A stretch of 39,873 nt of DNA, from the NCBI GenBank assembly GCA_021733835.1, contig JAIPKD010000026.1:1-39873 (forward strand). Reading direction: 5' to 3'. Source of the stretch: Verrucomicrobiota bacterium. Lineage in GTDB: Bacteria; Verrucomicrobiota; Verrucomicrobiia; Limisphaerales; JAIPKD01. The notes below the pieces were generated by a model. It was not told where the DNA came from. It did not search any database and saw only the letters and a list, made by a program, of their open reading frames with translations. The translations under genes and the position numbers were made by a program. Positions 6,410-16,500 of the stretch are shown here, piece after piece. Within the stretch, counting starts at the first letter, position 1, and each line of letters opens with the position of its first letter.

Positions 6410-7975
6410 CTATCTCGGCCCTGTCACCATCGGGAAATTATCGGTTCTAAAGGGTGTCGCCGGTAAGCCGTTCTTGTTCCACAGATTAACCACCGGATAA
6501 TCGGCCCAGCCGTATCGGACGGCAATCGGATGCGGCACTTTCGGACTGCTCACGACGACTTTATCGTCGACTACCTCGGCATCCGCCCAAACGAATTCTC
6601 TGTCCGCACCACAAATCGTGAAACCTCGGAGATCGCCGCCGCGCGATTCAAGACCTTTACCGGTATGCTCGAATTCGATTATCGCCTTATCACCTATAAC
6701 GCGCATTCCGGTATAAACCGGCCCGGAGTATTCGATGGGTTCATCATAGGCTATACCGCGCGCGGTCAATGCCAGACGCGAGCCGACCGGTTCTTTCTTT
6801 TTCGGATGTATATCATCCTTATTACCCACATCGGTAATGACCGCCATTCCAACATTCGGCAGAACCTTCGTCGCCAACAGTTGCGCCTCGCGCAGTTCCG
6901 CCCAGGAGCTCTCCGTAATTTCCGCGGCGATTTCATCCATAGATCTGCCCCTGTTCATATCCCATGGCGCTAGCTGAACCTCGAGAAACGTAAAATCACC
7001 AAGCCCCCAGTCTATACGCCAATTTTGAATCATATCCGCAAACAGCGACCTGTACTGGTATGCGCGCCCGGCATTCGATTCGCCCTGATACCAAATGGCG
7101 CCTTGTATTGCATACGGTAACAAGGGCGCGATCATGCCATTGTACAGTTCCGCGGGTTTCCATGGTTTCCACGGCTTACCGGGCGGTTCTTGATTATTGT
7201 TCTTTGCCTCTTCGGCCTTCTTCTCCCACTCGGATAAGCGCTTATTGAAATTTTCCAATTGTTCCTGATACGTATCGAGTATTTGCCGTTTATAGACCGG
7301 ATTTGATTCAAGAACAGTTTCGCTCATCCATACCTCAGCCGGCGAACCGCCCCATGAACTGTGGATCAAACCTACTGGAATGCCCAAGGCCTTTTGGAGT
7401 TCACGTCCAAAATAATAACCAACCGCCGAAAAACCGGGTACGGTATCCGGATTAGACTCTACCCAACTCGAATCCACATCCGTTACGGGCTCATCGGCCT
7501 TCCGCTTGGGCACTGTATATAAACGAAGCCGGGCATTGGATGAATTCTCTATGTCCGCCTCCGACTTGAATGCCCCCGACAGCGACCATTCCATGTTCGA
7601 TTGCCCGCTGCAAATCCAGACCTCACCCACCAACACATTCTCCAATTCGATGGAGTTTTTCCCTTCAACCGAAAGTGTATAGGGGCCGCCCGCCTGCATT
7701 TTAGGGAGATAAACACACCATTTTCCGTCCCTGGCCGTGGTCTTAACGCTTTTCCCAAGAATCTCGACAGTCACAACCTCGCCGTTATCGGCCCATCCCC
7801 AGACAGGCACCGGCATACCCCGCTGTAGGACCATATTGTCTGAAAACAACCCGTGCAGCTTGACATCGCCTCGAACGGAGGCCGCAGTGAGAACGATAAA
7901 GGCGAACACTCCCGCTGCAACAAAACGCAACGGCGCAGAATAAACACGCATTTGTGGTCTATCTTCTTTACTCAT
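6410..7975 (-). CDS. Sialate O-acetylesterase family protein
   Basis: A secreted SGNH-fold esterase of 521 residues. A signal peptide is visible (hydrophobic stretch about 17-33, ending ASVRG). If the second ATG at 7951 is used, the leader starts MRVYSAPLRF and is more typical. The family signature runs from LFSDNMVLQRGMPVPVWGWA to the nucleophile elbow CSGQSNMEW (S126). The second block contains IWYQGESNAGRA. The catalytic histidine probably lies in KDDIHPKKK. The enzyme removes O-acetyl groups from sialic acids or, in many environmental members, from other acetylated glycans. It probably acts outside the cytoplasm and fits the other glycan-degrading genes to its right. There is no adjacent sialidase. 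Confidence 0.93.
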   Translation of the reverse strand: MSKEDRPQMRVYSAPLRFVAAGVFAFIVLTAASVRGDVKLHGLFSDNMVLQRGMPVPVWGWADNGEVVTVEILGKSVKTTARDGKWCVYLPKMQAGGPYTLSVEGKNSIELENVLVGEVWICSGQSNMEWSLSGAFKSEADIENSSNARLRLYTVPKRKADEPVTDVDSSWVESNPDTVPGFSAVGYYFGRELQKALGIPVGLIHSSWGGSPAEVWMSETVLESNPVYKRQILDTYQEQLENFNKRLSEWEKKAEEAKNNNQEPPGKPWKPWKPAELYNGMIAPLLPYAIQGAIWYQGESNAGRAYQYRSLFADMIQNWRIDWGLGDFTFLEVQLAPWDMNRGRSMDEIAAEITESSWAELREAQLLATKVLPNVGMAVITDVGNKDDIHPKKKEPVGSRLALTARGIAYDEPIEYSGPVYTGMRVIGDKAIIEFEHTGKGLESRGGDLRGFTICGADREFVWADAEVVDDKVVVSSPKVPHPIAVRYGWADYPVVNLWNKNGLPATPFRTDNFPMVTGPR

Positions 7976-8084
7976 TTAAGCATGATGCAATAGAAAACCG
8001 CGGTTTGTCAAGTTCCCGGCGGCAGCGCCTTTTTCTGTATAATCGGTTAACACGCCATGAACACAACGGCCGGTGAGCATTTGG

Positions 8085-10682
8085 TTACTCGCCGGCTACC
8101 GACTGAGGCCGCCGGACGCGTTCAATGGATTCGGAAGTTATCCATCCTCTCTCCTCGCCGCTACGTGTTATCAACGACCAGCTGCCATCACCGCTTTTAC
8201 GGAGAATGGATACGATCGCCCCTTCATCCAAACTAAACGCAATACTCGCCTCCTTCATAGGCCCGTATCGTACAGTTGCATCGCCGGACGTTACCACCGC
8301 CGTGCCGTTGTAATAAGCCGCCAGCCTTGCGTATAAGCCGATGGAGCCGGCGAGAAACATAGTGATTGTAACAATGAAAATCCATCTCGGAATCCGCCGG
8401 TTTCCAGGCCATACGAACCTGTAAAAACACAGCGCAGCAAGCATCCATTCAAAAACCAGAAACCAGCCGGCCCACTCATTTACCGTCAATACCGACACGA
8501 TACGCCCTAACCGCGCCGCTATTCCTTTTTGGTCTCCTGAGACACCTGATTTTTCGCGCACGAATTCCAGGTTATGCAGAACGTCTTTATTTCTCGGAGC
8601 AAGCTCCCGAGCGCGTAAGTAGTACAAGATCGCTTTGCCGTTGTCGCCGGTTTTATACCACGCGTTTCCCATATTGAAGTACAATGCGGACGAGAAGAAT
8701 CCGGATTCGATGATTTCCCGATACCCTGCTATAGCGGATTTGAAATCACCGGTTTCGTAATGCCTGTTCGCTTCTATGAATTGTTCATTAGGCATGCTGT
8801 CACTGCCTGCTCGCAGGACGACCGCGCCGGTAAACAATAGTGTGAAAACAACGAGTAAAACCGGCGGTATTCCGCATATTATTCGTTTATCGAGCTTTTT
8901 GAGGACATCCTTTATTTTGACGTTCCATGACTCGAGATCACCGACACCGGTTTCGGGAGCAAACCGCGCTTGATCACACGCCTGAAATAATTCTTCGATT
9001 TCCGTAATCAACGCATCATCCACCGTTCCGATTAGACGAAGTCGTTCATCTATAACCGCACCGGTGATCGACGAGGCCGGCATATCTAGGCGTTCTCCCA
9101 TTTTTTCCTGCAACAACCGAAACGCCGTTTCGAAGAACCGTTCCGCATCCCCCGAAACCGCCGCCGCGTCCAAGGTTTTCATACCACGACGAATTATGCC
9201 CGCCACCCGATGCCGCCGTTGAAGTAACGGATCATGCTCGAGCTTTTCTTTCCTCTTCCTGATCAACACACCACCAACGAGGATAAGCGCCGGGATGATC
9301 AGCATCACCTGGAATACGCGGTCATCGATCAGAAGCATGGGCGGTGAATTCATCCATTCAGCGTCGCTCTTGATATGCGCCAATCCTTGCTCCGTGCTTG
9401 AGCTAATTTCGTCTGATGTATTTTGTGCCGTATTCTGAACCGCGCTGTTTTCATTATCGGAGCGAACGGTGATCTCAATCGGAGGATTCGTTTGAACAAT
9501 AAATTGTTCTCGATTCGGATCGAAAAAGGCGAATCGGAACTCGGGCAATGACTGAGTCGCTGCATTTGTCGGCGCGACCACCTGCTCGAATACCTTCTCG
9601 GCCTCCATCCCGATCGCGTCCTTTTTCTCGGTTGTGGCATTATACGGATAGGATTTAAATCCCGTCCAATCGGCATCGGGCGGTTCAGTTATACGGCTGA
9701 ACGAGCCTTTCCCTGAAATCCGGAAGCGCACGGTTATAGGATCGCCGACAACCAGTTCCCGTGGGCGCGCATTGACTGAAAATGTAAAATCACCGATCGC
9801 TCCGCTAAACCCGGCAGGCATGCCGTTGGTCGGTAACGGCTTAACACTGATATCCAGGATATCGCTCTCCAATTCCGCCTGTCTTAGTTCCATGCCATTA
9901 TTCAGGAGGCTGAACGGATCGTACATATCCCTTGACTGTCTATTTTGCGAACGCCGCACGAGTAAATTCGCGGAGCACTTCGCAGGGCCGAGTGTCAGCT
10001 CGCCCGTCTTTGTCGGCGTAAGCAAATACTGGTAACTCCAGATATTAAACCTCCCATCGGCGCTTCGGGCAGGCGCCGACGGTAGTGCCGAGTTTTCTAA
10101 GGTGAACCCGTTCATCTCCAACTCCGGCCGGCTCACATTCCGGGCATTGCGTTCGTACAAACGCGCCTCCAACGGTAAGTATTGTCCTTCGTATATCGTA
10201 CTATACGGGACAACCAGGTTGAGATATGCATAGTCCTCTAAAGTCGACGCTTCACTCGAATCCGGCTCTGTTACTACTAATGTAACCGGTTCCGTTTCAA
10301 CCTTCTCACCATTAACCACGGCGGAAACAACCGGAATCTTGAAACTCCCCTGCTCCGAAGGTTGTAACTGGTAACTTAATATCGTCCTAACACTCATCCG
10401 CCCGTTTACGCTCCGTATCTCATGCGAGCGTCCAGCCGGATTAATTCTTAAACCTTCAACCTCCGGCACCTCGAGTCCTTCCGGCTCGCCGCCCTCGAAA
10501 ATGAGCTTGAGCACGGAGACGGCGCCGAGCGGAATTGTGTCCGGACGTAGAACCGCTCTCGCCTCAGCAGCTTGAATATCAGCAATCCCGCACACACCCC
10601 GAATCAATATCAAATAAAATGAGAATATGCTTATTAAATTGTTTAAATTAAATTGCCTATTCAATATCCCAACCCGAATCAT
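8085..10682 (-). CDS. BatD family protein fused to TPR and SH3 domains (BatD/BatE-like)
   Basis: A membrane protein of about 865 residues that combines parts usually found in separate bat genes. A Sec-type leader is followed by the large periplasmic BatD region (about 50-440) with repeated beta-sandwich motifs. A transmembrane helix (VFQVMLIIPALILVGG) leads to a cytoplasmic segment, and a second helix (PPVLLVVFTLLFTGAVV) follows. Next come two or three TPR units (about 630-690, including YFNMGNAWYKTGDNGKAI), two more helices and a C-terminal SH3-like domain (about 800-865). Bat proteins work with MoxR ATPases and VWA proteins in aerotolerance or stress. No moxR, batA or batB is in the window. 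The ATG at 10682 is preferred; a GTG at 10715 would add 11 residues. It lies 56 bp downstream of tRNA-Gly on the same strand. Confidence 0.88.
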   Translation of the reverse strand: MIRVGILNRQFNLNNLISIFSFYLILIRGVCGIADIQAAEARAVLRPDTIPLGAVSVLKLIFEGGEPEGLEVPEVEGLRINPAGRSHEIRSVNGRMSVRTILSYQLQPSEQGSFKIPVVSAVVNGEKVETEPVTLVVTEPDSSEASTLEDYAYLNLVVPYSTIYEGQYLPLEARLYERNARNVSRPELEMNGFTLENSALPSAPARSADGRFNIWSYQYLLTPTKTGELTLGPAKCSANLLVRRSQNRQSRDMYDPFSLLNNGMELRQAELESDILDISVKPLPTNGMPAGFSGAIGDFTFSVNARPRELVVGDPITVRFRISGKGSFSRITEPPDADWTGFKSYPYNATTEKKDAIGMEAEKVFEQVVAPTNAATQSLPEFRFAFFDPNREQFIVQTNPPIEITVRSDNENSAVQNTAQNTSDEISSSTEQGLAHIKSDAEWMNSPPMLLIDDRVFQVMLIIPALILVGGVLIRKRKEKLEHDPLLQRRHRVAGIIRRGMKTLDAAAVSGDAERFFETAFRLLQEKMGERLDMPASSITGAVIDERLRLIGTVDDALITEIEELFQACDQARFAPETGVGDLESWNVKIKDVLKKLDKRIICGIPPVLLVVFTLLFTGAVVLRAGSDSMPNEQFIEANRHYETGDFKSAIAGYREIIESGFFSSALYFNMGNAWYKTGDNGKAILYYLRARELAPRNKDVLHNLEFVREKSGVSGDQKGIAARLGRIVSVLTVNEWAGWFLVFEWMLAALCFYRFVWPGNRRIPRWIFIVTITMFLAGSIGLYARLAAYYNGTAVVTSGDATVRYGPMKEASIAFSLDEGAIVSILRKSGDGSWSLITRSGEERGWITSESIERVRRPQSVAGE

Positions 10683-10738
10683 ATACTTGGATATTCTCGA
10701 TATAATCCTAAACACGGCAAGATCAAAGAAGAAACACT

Positions 10739-10812
10739 TGGAGCGGGTGAAGGGAATCGAACCCTCGTCTCAGGCTTGGGAAGCCCACGTTCTACCATTG
10801 AACCACACCCGC
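10739..10812 (-). tRNA. tRNA-Gly, anticodon CCC, CCA encoded
   Basis: On the minus strand the sequence folds as a standard cloverleaf. The acceptor stem GCGGGTG pairs with CACCCGC. The D arm is GGTTCAATGGTAGAAC, the anticodon loop TTCCCAA contains CCC, and the T arm is GGGTTCGATTCCC. The discriminator T is followed by encoded CCA (10741-10739). The anticodon stem holds two wobble pairs. The body closely resembles bacterial tRNA-Gly(CCC), which reads GGG codons. No terminator is visible between its 3' end and the BatD gene. Confidence 0.96.
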
Positions 10813-10971
10813 CCTTGCATTATTCAGGATATTGATAACCGCCCGAAAAGCAAGTTAATTCCGGCAGCGCTTCTATTTTTTCTGAATATCGCCGTCCCAC
10901 CGCGCACAAATCGATTCGCATTGTCTTTATACACTTTTATTGTATCTTCCATGCATTGAACGGAACAACCT

Positions 10972-11805
10972 ATGGACGATGTATCAAAGCACAGGCTACT
11001 GTTACTTATACCGGCCTATAACGAGGAACACCGGATCGAACCGGTTCTGAGGAATTACGCGCAGGTGTTGAGCCGTGAATTCGACGGCGAGTTCGAGATC
11101 GTGGTTGTCCTCAACGGGTGCACCGATAACACGCGCGGTGTAGTTGAACGCGTCGGACGCGACTATGACCGTGTACGCCTCCTGGAATTCGAGGCGCCTA
11201 TAGGTAAAGGCGGCGCATTGATCGAGGGGCTCAGGCTCACGCCGACCGCCGACCTTGTCGGATATGTAGATGCTGACGGCGCGACTGCGCCGCGCGCATT
11301 CATGGAGCTGGTACGCCGCTGTAAGGAAGCCGACTGCGTCATCGGTTCGCGCTGGATGCCCGGATCAATACTGCACCAAGCACAATCGAATCGACGCCAA
11401 TTCGCAAGCCGTGTATTCCACTTTATCGTGCAGTTACTGTTCCGCATGAATATCAAGGATACGCAATGCGGCGCGAAGTTGATGTGCCGGCACGCCGTGG
11501 AAGCCGTGCATTCGGAATTGCTCATTGCGGACATGGCATTCGACATAAACCTTCTATACGCGCTCAAGCGCAAAGGATTCAAGATACTGGAAGTACCGAC
11601 CGAGTGGACGGATAAGCTCGGATCGAAGGTAGTGATAGGCAAGACATCACTGGCGATGCTCCTGTCCGTCATCCGTCTGCGCCTGGTACACTCGCCGTTT
11701 TACCGGTTGCTTGCACCGTTCAAGCCGATTGAAAAGTTGATCTATAAATCACTCAGCGCGCCATTACCCAGACCATCACAGAGGAACCGAAAGAACCGCG
11801 AATAG
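10972..11805 (+). CDS. Family 2 glycosyltransferase, dolichyl-phosphate glucosyltransferase-like
   Basis: A GT-A fold glycosyltransferase of 277 residues. The N-terminus LLLLIPAYNEEHRIEPVL starts the nucleotide-sugar-binding fold, and the metal site is DADGA (about residue 95). Later blocks VIGSRWMPGS, KDTQCGAKLM and VPTEWTDKLGS match the Alg5/DPM1-like branch, which transfers glucose or mannose from UDP/GDP-sugar to polyprenyl phosphate or related acceptors. A basic, hydrophobic C-terminal region after about 225 may contact the membrane, but there is no clear multi-helix anchor. Donor and acceptor are not identifiable. It is convergent with lysS, 40 bp away. Confidence 0.92.
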   Translation: MDDVSKHRLLLLIPAYNEEHRIEPVLRNYAQVLSREFDGEFEIVVVLNGCTDNTRGVVERVGRDYDRVRLLEFEAPIGKGGALIEGLRLTPTADLVGYVDADGATAPRAFMELVRRCKEADCVIGSRWMPGSILHQAQSNRRQFASRVFHFIVQLLFRMNIKDTQCGAKLMCRHAVEAVHSELLIADMAFDINLLYALKRKGFKILEVPTEWTDKLGSKVVIGKTSLAMLLSVIRLRLVHSPFYRLLAPFKPIEKLIYKSLSAPLPRPSQRNRKNRE

Positions 11806-11845
11806 ACCGTAATCCATAGGCGCCTCCCAGTCAATGTACCGCTTA

Positions 11846-13312
11846 CTACTGACTCGTCCTCGGCCGTAACTGCGGGAACAAGATAACATCCCTGATGCTG
11901 TCCTGTTCGAGCAGTGTCATGCATAGCCGGTCTATTCCAATTCCCATTCCACCGGCGGGCGGCATACCGTGTTCGAGAGAAATGAGGAAGTCCTCGTCCA
12001 GTTTCTGCTGCTCGCCGCCGGCTTGGTGCTCGAGGCGTTCGCGCTGGACAACCGGATCGTTCTGCTCAGAATACGCGGGCGCTATTTCCTGTCCGTTTAT
12101 ACATAATTCGAAAACCTCGACCGTATCCGGATCGTCGCTCGAGAGTTTCGCCAAAGGCACCAGCTCCTTGAGCAGGTGCGTAACGAACGTCGGTTGAATG
12201 AGTTTCGGTTCGATCAGTTTCTCGAAGACCGCGTTGGTTATCTCGAAGTCTTCGAAACCTATTCCGATCTCGACACCCAAGTCTTCGGCGCGCGCCTTAC
12301 GCCCTTGAAAGCCCAATTCAAACCAATCATCACCGGCCGTTTCCTTAACCAAGTCCTTGTAAACAACCTTTCGCCACGGTGGTGATAGGTCTATCCGTTC
12401 ATTTTCAGGATTGGTGGAATTCGTGGCCTTTAATTCCATCCGGCCATTGACCTCGTGTGCCACGTGGCAGACCATGGATTCGACGAGCTCCATCATCGTC
12501 TTGAAATTCCCGTAAGCCTGATAAACCTCGAGCATGGTGAATTCCGGGTTATGCCGACGTGAGATGCCTTCGTTTCTGAAGTTTCGGCCTATCTCGAATA
12601 CGCGATCCATCCCGCCCACAAGCAGGCGTTTAAGGTATAATTCCAACGCGATCCTGAGATAAAAATCGCAGCCGAGTGAATTATGGTGCGTCACAAAGGG
12701 CTGAGCCGCGGCGCCGCCCGGTATCGCCTGCATCATCGGCGTTTCAACCTCGATAAAGCCGCGGTCTTGCAGAAATCTCCGTATCTCCCAAATAATTCTA
12801 CTACGCTTGAAAAAAACTTTTTTAACCTCCTCGCTTGCTATCAGGTCAAGGTAACGCTGTCTATACCTGATTTCGGTGTCCGCCAAACCATGCCACTTTT
12901 CAGGCGGCGGCCTCAGGGCCTTGGAAAGCACAACAAACTCCTGTACTTTCACCGTTATCTCACCCGTGCGTGTCTGAAATAGATCGCCGCGTACACCAAG
13001 GAAATCCCCGAGGTCAAGGTGCTTGATGACATCGAAGGCATCCTCGCCTATTACCTTTTTCTGGGCATAGATTTGAATCCGTCCGGTACTGTCCCTGAGA
13101 TCGAAGAACTGGCTCTTGCCCATGTCTCGATGGGCGGTGATCCTTCCCGCAACGGCAACGTTCCGCCCCTCCTCGAATTTACCGCGCGCTTCGGCGCAGG
13201 TCTCCGTCGGTTCGAATTCATTGGAAAACGGATTCACTCCGCGTTCGTGGAGTTCCGCCAATTTCGCCTTCCTGTTTTCTATAAGAGAGTTTGTATCTTC
13301 CATAGCCTGCAC
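11846..13312 (-). CDS. lysS: Lysyl-tRNA synthetase, class II
   Basis: The cytoplasmic enzyme that charges tRNA-Lys with lysine using ATP. The 488 residues match bacterial LysRS. An N-terminal helix is followed by the OB-fold anticodon-binding domain (AVAGRITAHRDMGKSQFFDL and onward). The class II catalytic core has motif 1 around RSRIIWEIRRFL, motif 2 FRNEGISRRHNPEFTMLEVY and motif 3 GGMGIGIDRLCM. All class II signatures are intact. The start is GTG at 13312, preceded at normal spacing by AGGGCGG; an ATG three codons later (13303) is the alternative. It appears to be a single-gene transcript. Confidence 0.97.
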   Translation of the reverse strand: MQAMEDTNSLIENRKAKLAELHERGVNPFSNEFEPTETCAEARGKFEEGRNVAVAGRITAHRDMGKSQFFDLRDSTGRIQIYAQKKVIGEDAFDVIKHLDLGDFLGVRGDLFQTRTGEITVKVQEFVVLSKALRPPPEKWHGLADTEIRYRQRYLDLIASEEVKKVFFKRSRIIWEIRRFLQDRGFIEVETPMMQAIPGGAAAQPFVTHHNSLGCDFYLRIALELYLKRLLVGGMDRVFEIGRNFRNEGISRRHNPEFTMLEVYQAYGNFKTMMELVESMVCHVAHEVNGRMELKATNSTNPENERIDLSPPWRKVVYKDLVKETAGDDWFELGFQGRKARAEDLGVEIGIGFEDFEITNAVFEKLIEPKLIQPTFVTHLLKELVPLAKLSSDDPDTVEVFELCINGQEIAPAYSEQNDPVVQRERLEHQAGGEQQKLDEDFLISLEHGMPPAGGMGIGIDRLCMTLLEQDSIRDVILFPQLRPRTSQ

Positions 13313-13522
13313 ATTCGCAAATCCGCCCTATAGTGAAGTGATTATCAACGAAATCCAAGACTTCAGTTCACACAAATACGGAGGAATAAAAATAGCATAT
13401 CAATACGGTAATCGATAGTTATAAACCATATCGACTGGGACGCCGTCAACCAATCGCCCGGCTGAAGCTGCATTACGACTTATTAAACCGACAGATTCAA
13501 TTTTCCACACTGGGGGACGCTT

Positions 13523-16500
13523 CTATTCATCTCCGGAAAATCGCAGTCTATACATATCCTCACCCACATCACGGGCGGCCTTAACCGTTTCCGGATACGG
13601 CGTATCGCAGACGTCCAAGAACCCTATCTGATAGTTCTCGCCGTCACCACGCCCCGTCAACGCCTGATCCCTGAACTGAAACCAATGTGTCCCGATAACA
13701 TGCGGATTACGAAGCGCACTCTCAAGGTAACCCTTATAATGCTCCGCCCTGTCGCGCTGGCTCCGTGTCTCGCACAAGCCGGTATGGAACATGCCGCGAT
13801 CCAGCGCGCCGAAATGGAACTCACCGATGATTATCGGCTTGTCTATTTCACTCGGTAAATCAAGTTGCTCAACCGAATATCGATACCAATTGAATCCAAT
13901 CACATCGCAATACTCGGCCGCAGCGTGGACGGCGCTTTCATTCGCCCACGCAAACCGACATCCAAGATAAAGATGATTCGGCGCAGCGCGCTTCAGCTCG
14001 CCACGAATCACACTGAAATAGCGCTCCGCGATCGCCAGATAAAAGGCGTTCATGTCTTCATACAAGGGATTCGTGTCCCGCTGCTTATACGCCTGCGCCA
14101 CCGCCAACGGCGCGTCATCCCAATCCTCGGGTTCGTACCCCTTTTCCACTTCCGGCGGTTGAGTGGATTCGGAAAACGCATTCCACGACTCATACCCGGT
14201 CTTCCACGCTTTATTCATGTCCTCGATATCGCCGTATCTATTCTTTAAAAACGCGATGAACGCCTTCTTTGCCGGTTGCTCCGGCGGCGATTCAAGGGCC
14301 GCTACTGCAAGCGAAGTCTCATCGCCCCACGCCAGCTCATTATGTACGAAGATACCCAGGCACCACGGATCACCCACCGACGTCTCCGCCCAGCGTTCTA
14401 TCCGCGCGCGCGCCGCTTCGCGGAATTCAGGATGAAACGGATCCGGGAACTTACCCCAATACCCCTTGGAACCTTCTATCACAGGCGAGCTGAATCCTAT
14501 CGTCGCTACATACGGCGTGCGGCGCATACGATAAATCGACGCATCGGACCAGTTTCCTATCGTATTCATCGCCCAGCTTCGCAGTCGCTTGTGCGCCAGT
14601 GCGGCGTGTTCGCTTCGCCAACCCTCGCCGTACTTGCGCATGAGATTTGCCGCCGCGAAATCGTATGTTTTATACCGGTCATGTCCCTTGTAATAACCAT
14701 GCGGCGCCCATGAACCGGTTCCGTAGAATTGCGATAACGGATCACCCGTCTCAGGCAGGAATTTAAAATACTCCTCGCGATCGGTTATCGGCGTGGAGGC
14801 GTAGCCGTTTACGCAATCAATCCCATGCGACCAAAATAGGCGCCCCTCCGGATCGACAAACCACCACTTGCCGTTCACCTTTTCCACACGGAAGAAACCG
14901 GTGGGCTTAAACCTCGGCCCGCCCAGCCATCCGCCGAACCTGTTCCAATCCTCCGGGCCGGGACGCTCCGCAAACTCCGCTCGTTCCGATTCGCGACGAT
15001 GCTGTAACTCTTTCAAATTATGTACCTTACCCGACCATTCCGCATGCATGAATTGTCCGAACTTATCTACAAACGGAACGAACGTGTCCGCCTCGAGCGT
15101 CACCGCTTCGCCCGCCGCATAAATCGACCCGATTTCTAGCCTATGGTCGCGCTTGGGATTATGTAAAAATATTAATATCTGATTGATATTTGAAGGATCA
15201 ATCTTATCCGGGTGTTCCGGATTGCCGCGCATCCCAATCAAATTAAGCGGCTCGGATAATCGCCAAGGCGTCGAGCTCATGTCCACTTGCAGCAACCCGC
15301 TCGATTCAGCTGGGATGGTAACGCTCTCGGTGACACAGTTCTCCGTTCCGTCGGCGCCGGGATTATCTACCCGACAAAACACCTTGACAGGCTCATCCTC
15401 CGGATTAAAAACCTCAAAAGCGATGTAATAAAAGTCCGATAAATCCCAATTCGCGTCCGGCGCCTCCAGAGTGATGCCGGGCCACGATTGTTCGTGCCCG
15501 GTGTCTACCTGAATCTTGCCCAATGCCGACCACTCGACCTGCGCGTCGTCTTTGCGAATGCCGTCCATGGCCTCCGCCGAATTAAATTCAGACAGAAGTT
15601 TTGCATTCGCACCTTCGACCATAAACTCTCGGCTATACTTTTCCCGGCGATCGCCGCAGACTACGAGCGCCTCGAGCGTCTCGGCGCCGGTCATTTCAGC
15701 CGGGATATCGAACGCAGCCTCGAATGAGCACCACAATCGACCACGATTCAGCCGCGCTTGTTTTTCCATATCACCCAAACGTATTGATACACGGTCGGTC
15801 TTTTGTTCCGGATCATAAACCTTGCCGCGTATGGTGTCGCCGGACTTCAATATCGTATTCCATCTCGGCTGTTCCACGGTAATTGGGGTCTCACGCCCCA
15901 GCTCGCGGTACATAGAGTCTATTTCGCCGTTCGGATCAACCCTGACCAGCCTATAGCCCGGACGCCTATCCTTGTCCTCGAAAATCTGGGACAACGAACC
16001 GCTGAACAACACCCCGGCGCCGGCACGGTTGAATACCATGTCCCGGTGATTATGCCCGCAGAACACACGGTCTATACCTAACTCCTCGACAACGCGCCGT
16101 ATCGAGTCCAACGGCTCGGGCGAATGCACGAAAAGGAATATCCTGAAATCATCCGGAACAAACTCCAGGTCTTTCTTCAGCCAATCAACGGCACCCTGTG
16201 GAACGCCCCACTCCCATTTTCCTTCTTCTGTATGCGTATTAAAATCGATTCCCACAAAATGCACGCCGCCGTAATTAAACGACCAACGTAAGGGCCCGAC
16301 CTTCCTCGTAAACGCGCTATAGCCGTACAATGGCTTGTCCGCCTTCGTATAATCCGCGCGCACACCAATGATATCGTGGTTGCCGGGAACCGCATAAAGC
16401 GGCATCGGGAAATCAACGATGTGCTGCGACAACAACTCATAATCCGAAATCGCCTCCTCATACGGGTCGCTGTCGCCGAGGTCTACGAGATCACCGGTTA

